The translations under genes and the position numbers were made by a program. This document shows positions 61,201 to 64,000 of a stretch of DNA of 64,000 bases, in pieces. The first letter of the stretch is position 1, and each line of letters begins with the position of its first letter. Under the pieces are notes generated by a model, which was given only the letters and a program-made list of their open reading frames with translations, was not told the DNA's origin and did not search any database. The DNA is from Marinicauda pacifica (lineage in GTDB: Bacteria > Pseudomonadota > Alphaproteobacteria > Caulobacterales > Maricaulaceae), in the NCBI RefSeq assembly GCF_004793635.1, contig NZ_SRXV01000002.1:434001-498000 (forward strand). The letters run 5' to 3'.

Positions 61201-62575
61201 GCTCGTGCCCGCCCACGCCGTGATCGAGCCTGAAACCGCGGCCGTCATTAGTGACGCGCGGGGTGAGTTCGAGCAGGCTTTCGTAGATCGAGCCGAGCTC
61301 CTCGGTTTCCATGTCACGCCAGTTCACGCGAACAAGACGCTCCCCGCCCTTCGGCATGAACCAGGTCAGGCGCCAGATCGCTTCCAGGATCGCGCGGTTC
61401 TCGATTTCGCTCGTCTTCAGGTGGGGCGATTGTCCGTGCCCGAAGAGGCCGCCGAGCGCCGGCAGCCCCAGCTTCGGCTCACCACGCCAAAGGGCCTGGA
61501 AGGTCGCCCTGAGGCCCTGCCAGACATCGACATGACGATCCCAGGCCGTGCGCCGAGTACAACGGTCGCGGAGCCGGGAGAGGCTATAGCCGGCCCGGTA
61601 AAGCTCGCGCGCCCTCTTCGGCGCCGAGGCTGGGTGGAGCAAATTGCGGTCTTCGGCCGCAAAGAGGAAGATGAGCCGGTAGACGAGCCGGAGAAGCTCC
61701 GTGAAGTAGGCTTGCGCGGACAGGTCCCCCTCGCCCATGGCGCGGCGAAGCTCTCCATTGTCGGGATGGGCGAGAAACCCCCGCCCGAGCGCCTGGATCG
61801 CGCTTTCGACACCGTCCCGCAGCTGCTCGCGTGCCGCGGCGCCCTCTTCCTTGCCGGTGTCACGCCAGCGCTCGAGCGGACAGTCACTCACCGGCGTACC
61901 AGCTACGCCGAAGCGTGTCTGGTGGGCGAGCAGCCAGAGAGCGCTGAAATCGGCAAAGAGCGTTTCGTTGAAGATACGCTCGAGATCGGCCTCGACATAG
62001 GCGGACCGTGTCAGGCTGGCATTGTCGCGCAGCAGCCGGAGCTTCACCCCGTCGCTCGCGAGCCCCCAGAGCGCGCCGTCTTCGGCGTTGAGGTATTCCT
62101 GAAGCAGGGTCGTCGCCGTGCGCCGGCGCGTCTCGTCGGCAAACGCCTCCTGCAGCGTATCGATGCCGTCCTTCGCATCTTCGGACTTAGCCGCCGGCGC
62201 GATGACGATTGGCACTCGCCCGTCCAGCGCAGCGTGGCGGATCGGAAAATCGCGGCCATTGAGATGAACCGTTCCCCGTTTCTCGATCCCCTCGAAGCCG
62301 AAGCAGTCGGTCAGCAGGTTGAGCACAAAGTGTTCCGATGCGGCGAGATTTTCGCGGCTGGCCTCGAACTTCTCCCAATGGGCCTGGGCGATACGGAAAG
62401 CGCGCGCGATCTCGTCGCGCAAGGCAAGGCCCGGCTTCACCTCGTAGTTCTCAGGCTTGGTTTGCGAGGCCTCGAATTTGGCCACGCGGTTAACCAGGTC
62501 GGGAGACAGCAGTCCGCCGATAATGGAGACGGCTTCCAGTTCGAGACGGCCTGCGGAGCGCCGGCGAGACGACAT
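58235..62575 (-). CDS. Eco57I-class N6-adenine DNA methyltransferase (DrmMI-like)
   Basis: The 1446-residue protein carries the motifs of gamma-class DNA methyltransferases: motif X with [11 protein letters not shown] near 462, motif [11 protein letters not shown] at 506-515 (AdoMet binding), [16 protein letters not shown] near 551, and the catalytic NPPW motif at 772-775. The C-terminal half (about 900-1446) is likely the target-recognition region. Residues 1-440 have no recognised domain; I see no PD-(D/E)xK site, so it does not look like a type IIG enzyme cutting its own DNA. Size and neighbours resemble DrmMI of class 1 DISARM. It starts 3 bp after the helicase stop. Confidence 0.93.
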   Translation of the reverse strand: MSSRRRSAGRLELEAVSIIGGLLSPDLVNRVAKFEASQTKPENYEVKPGLALRDEIARAFRIAQAHWEKFEASRENLAASEHFVLNLLTDCFGFEGIEKRGTVHLNGRDFPIRHAALDGRVPIVIAPAAKSEDAKDGIDTLQEAFADETRRRTATTLLQEYLNAEDGALWGLASDGVKLRLLRDNASLTRSAYVEADLERIFNETLFADFSALWLLAHQTRFGVAGTPVSDCPLERWRDTGKEEGAAAREQLRDGVESAIQALGRGFLAHPDNGELRRAMGEGDLSAQAYFTELLRLVYRLIFLFAAEDRNLLHPASAPKRARELYRAGYSLSRLRDRCTRRTAWDRHVDVWQGLRATFQALWRGEPKLGLPALGGLFGHGQSPHLKTSEIENRAILEAIWRLTWFMPKGGERLVRVNWRDMETEELGSIYESLLELTPRVTNDGRGFRLDHGVGGHERKTTGSYYTPDSLVQLLLDTTLDPVLDAAEARNPSDPVSEILKLSIIDPACGSGHFLLAAARRAASRIATHRTGGAPSLEAQQAALRDVVSHCIFGVDRNPMAVELCKVALWIEAIEPGKPLTFLDSHIRCGDSLIGVFDYSMLKAGVPDEAFKPLTGDDKAAASAWKKINKQQREGKAATGFLKEIGPPEGLVSEAQRILAMSEDTLDEIEAKRKAFEKLHSGQKWLSLKTASDLYVAAFFTPKTEAPPQMQALRTATMPTTEAVWRAANGEQIYGPLAAHAIDTAGDQSAFHWPLEFPQIFARGGFDAVVGNPPWEVSQLGEVEYFSARAPEIAALKGDKRKKAIARLEEEHPELWAAYVLDKRNFDGSNEFVRASGRFKLTASGKINTYALFAEHFLRLARQAPTPEPAKSLAAVIAETGNVKRVPAGRAGVIVPTGIATDSSTAAFFGNLVDQHRIATLIDFENRDALFPGVHRSYKFSILSIGLADLAEFAFFLSDPKQLEHKERRFTLSPEQIKAINPNTKTAPVFRSRADAQLTAKIYEQAPVLIEERPAENGGDVNPWGISFQQGLFNMTSASDLFRTKGELLAEGWERDSAEWVKAGKRYVPLYEAKMIHHFDHRWASYDAGGDEEGARDVTLAEKQDPNFEPEPRYWVPEGEVTLRSSRAPSRLKTAWRNGDETKCHALLAEWVVGALIGMGADPVREPKLAEDAIRKALGARALEKKTLGAAFSTWLGKAAANGGAGQVSAPLDEDDLAFMAEGRDSVLDLAAALIERKEPRWLMGWRDICRSTDERTVIASVLPLLGVGHTMPLFRANASPLQIACFLAEWSCLSLDYIARLKVGGTHLTYSYLKQFPFLRRNKIGREEREYLVVRVLELTYTSHAMKPWAEDLGYAGPPFAWDEDRRAKLRAELDAFFARKYGLTRDELRYILDPADVKGEDYPSETFRVLKYNEMRRFGEYRTQRLVLEAFDRLTTGDLVGVGA

Positions 62576-62578
62576 GCG

Positions 62579-64000
62579 TTATACCTTCGGGAAAATCACG
62601 TAATATCCAATGACATCGACGGGCGGGACCGGAGCCACCCTGGCCTCGGCCTCCGACCCCAGCGCGCGGCGGAAGCGCGTATGAGCGTCGGACAGCGCTT
62701 GCGCCCGCTCTTCGGCGTAAGCGCGCAGAACCAGGTCGATCTGGCCGAGAACGTCCGGCGCCATTTCGAAATACCGCTGGGCGACCTGCGCGGGGATGTT
62801 GCCGCTTTCGCGCGCAAGCAGGCTCATGGCCTTGTCGCCGCTCAACACGGTCGAGAGGTCGCGTGCGTCCAGTGCGAGCGCTTGAGCCTCCTCCGCCAGG
62901 GAAAAGCCGGCCGTCAGCTTGCCCCGGGCCTCGATGCGATGGCGCAGGCGCAGAAGAAGCAGGAGCGTCACGTTCTCAACGCCATCGCTCTCCCAAGCGC
63001 CGCATCGCGGCAGGACCGCCGGGTCGTCTGGCCCATCTGGATCCTCGAGCGAGAATTCCAGCATCGTTTCGGCCAGAACCGCCGGGAGCGGATGAGCCCG
63101 GTGAACCGAGGCAAAGCCGGAAGGCGGCCTCGCTTCGAATGCGATGCGGATCGGCTTTTCGATTTCCAGGCCCTCCGCGAAAAAGCGCTCCTTGAGCGTT
63201 TCAGGTGTTTCGCTGAGCGAGGCCGCGAAGGCGTTCTCCCCCTTTAACTGGAGCGGCGCTGCGAGACGCTTCATCGCCCCGGCCACAAAGCGTTCGACAT
63301 CTTCGAAGCCGCCGAGCGCCTGACGGGTCGCCTCCCACTCTGGCTGAACATCGCCGAGCTTCAACGTGCTCTGCGCGAAGACGGTGCGGGACTTCTTTTC
63401 CTGTTCGGAGGCATTGCGCCACGCAATCTCGATCGCCTCGGCTTCGCTGCGCGCTTGCGCAAACAGATCGAGCTGGAGCTGGCGGGACTCCTTCGCCTTC
63501 AAGAGAACCGTCGACATCAAGGCTTTGGTCAGACTGCCGCCATCGTCGGGGAGTGGAACGCGAACACCGGTTTCCCGCTCGATCGCGCGCGCCTTGCGAA
63601 TGATGACCTCGAGCACGGCCCCATCGATCGGGTTGTTCTCGCCATAGAGCAGCACGGTTCGAACCGTCTTGGCTTTCTGACCAAAGCGATCCACGCGGCC
63701 TTCGCGTTGCTGATGACGCGTCGGGTTCCAGCTGAGATCGTAGTGAATGACCGAGTCGAAATGGCGCTGGAGGTTGATCCCTTCGGACAGGCAGTCGGTC
63801 GCCACGAGGATATGCTTGTCTCTCTGAGAGCCAAGCGCCTCCACCCTCTTCTCGCGGTCCTCGGAGGTGAGTTCGCCCGTCACGACGTCGATCGCGACAC
63901 GGGGAAATTCCGCCTTTAGCGCTTCTCCAACCGCTTTGGCCGTCGCGATATAGCGGCAGAAGACCACCGGCTGGCAGCCTTCCTTGGTGAAGCGTTTCAA
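62579..64000 (-). CDS. SNF2-family helicase, 5'-truncated by window (DrmD-like)
   Basis: This is the C-terminal part (474 codons) of a larger protein whose start lies beyond the right edge. The second helicase domain is intact: VVTGELTSEDREKRVEAL, motif V (HILVATDCLSEGINLQ) and motif VI (QQREGRVDRFGQ), as in SNF2/Rad54-like remodellers. The last 270 residues are helical and of unknown fold. SNF2 helicases beside a large adenine methyltransferase are the DrmD-DrmMI pair of class 1 DISARM. Completeness, and the presence of drmA or drmB, must be judged from sequence beyond 64000. Confidence 0.92.
   Translation of the reverse strand: MKRFTKEGCQPVVFCRYIATAKAVGEALKAEFPRVAIDVVTGELTSEDREKRVEALGSQRDKHILVATDCLSEGINLQRHFDSVIHYDLSWNPTRHQQREGRVDRFGQKAKTVRTVLLYGENNPIDGAVLEVIIRKARAIERETGVRVPLPDDGGSLTKALMSTVLLKAKESRQLQLDLFAQARSEAEAIEIAWRNASEQEKKSRTVFAQSTLKLGDVQPEWEATRQALGGFEDVERFVAGAMKRLAAPLQLKGENAFAASLSETPETLKERFFAEGLEIEKPIRIAFEARPPSGFASVHRAHPLPAVLAETMLEFSLEDPDGPDDPAVLPRCGAWESDGVENVTLLLLLRLRHRIEARGKLTAGFSLAEEAQALALDARDLSTVLSGDKAMSLLARESGNIPAQVAQRYFEMAPDVLGQIDLVLRAYAEERAQALSDAHTRFRRALGSEAEARVAPVPPVDVIGYYVIFPKV

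Overview
The window is about 64 kb of GC-rich, gene-dense alphaproteobacterial chromosome. The best match is the Caulobacterales/Maricaulales side (Hyphomonadaceae or Maricaulaceae-like). The reasons are a DivL pseudokinase with tyrosine in its H-box, ChvG-ChvI next to a PTS-Ntr pair, GGAAC-N16/17-CGTT promoters of the EcfG general-stress type, GANTC (CcrM) sites in front of cell-cycle genes, and a large TonB receptor beside a complete type II secretion operon. No species is claimed.

Layout. 1-2.9 kb: selenium genes (3' part of mnmH/selU, convergent with a flavoprotein-SelD fusion). 3.0-4.6 kb: tiny membrane and envelope stress proteins behind two EcfG-type promoters. 4.7-9.6 kb: rsmI, a YrhK-like protein, amtB, an OsmC protein, a BaiN-type flavoprotein and a DUF892 ferritin-like protein with its own EcfG-type promoter. 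9.7-16.9 kb: a divergent LysR regulator and an assimilatory sulfate operon (cysG, DUF2849, sulfite reductase, a DUF934-CysH fusion, cysK, ferredoxin-NADP reductase). 17.0-28.6 kb: gspC to gspN plus a terminal lipoprotein, all on the minus strand. 28.8-34.4 kb: a TonB-dependent receptor and a 949-residue lipoprotein built from two near-identical halves. A tandem Pho-box-like array lies upstream of the lipoprotein, suggesting phosphate-starvation control of the secretion/uptake locus.

34.8-47.1 kb: nth, an NTF2-like protein, a thioesterase, an unknown protein, ftsK flanked by two SMP-30-like propeller proteins, divL, a TonB-C lipoprotein and ahcY with a structured leader candidate. 47.5-57.2 kb: an unknown membrane protein with an acidic tail, HPr and EIIA, chvG-chvI (hprK and rapZ are absent from the site where they usually lie), an unknown 590-residue protein, DUF971, a Trm112-like protein, a LON-domain protein, CnoX, a YbaK editing protein and tRNA-Gly(GCC).

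57.2-64.0 kb: directly beside the tRNA-Gly is a tightly packed minus-strand cluster: an SNF2-family helicase (cut by the window edge), a 1446-residue Eco57I-class adenine methyltransferase and an HNH endonuclease. It resembles the DrmD-DrmMI half of class 1 DISARM, but an HNH nuclease stands where drmA/B/C would be expected. This is the strongest candidate for an undescribed or variant defence system in the window.
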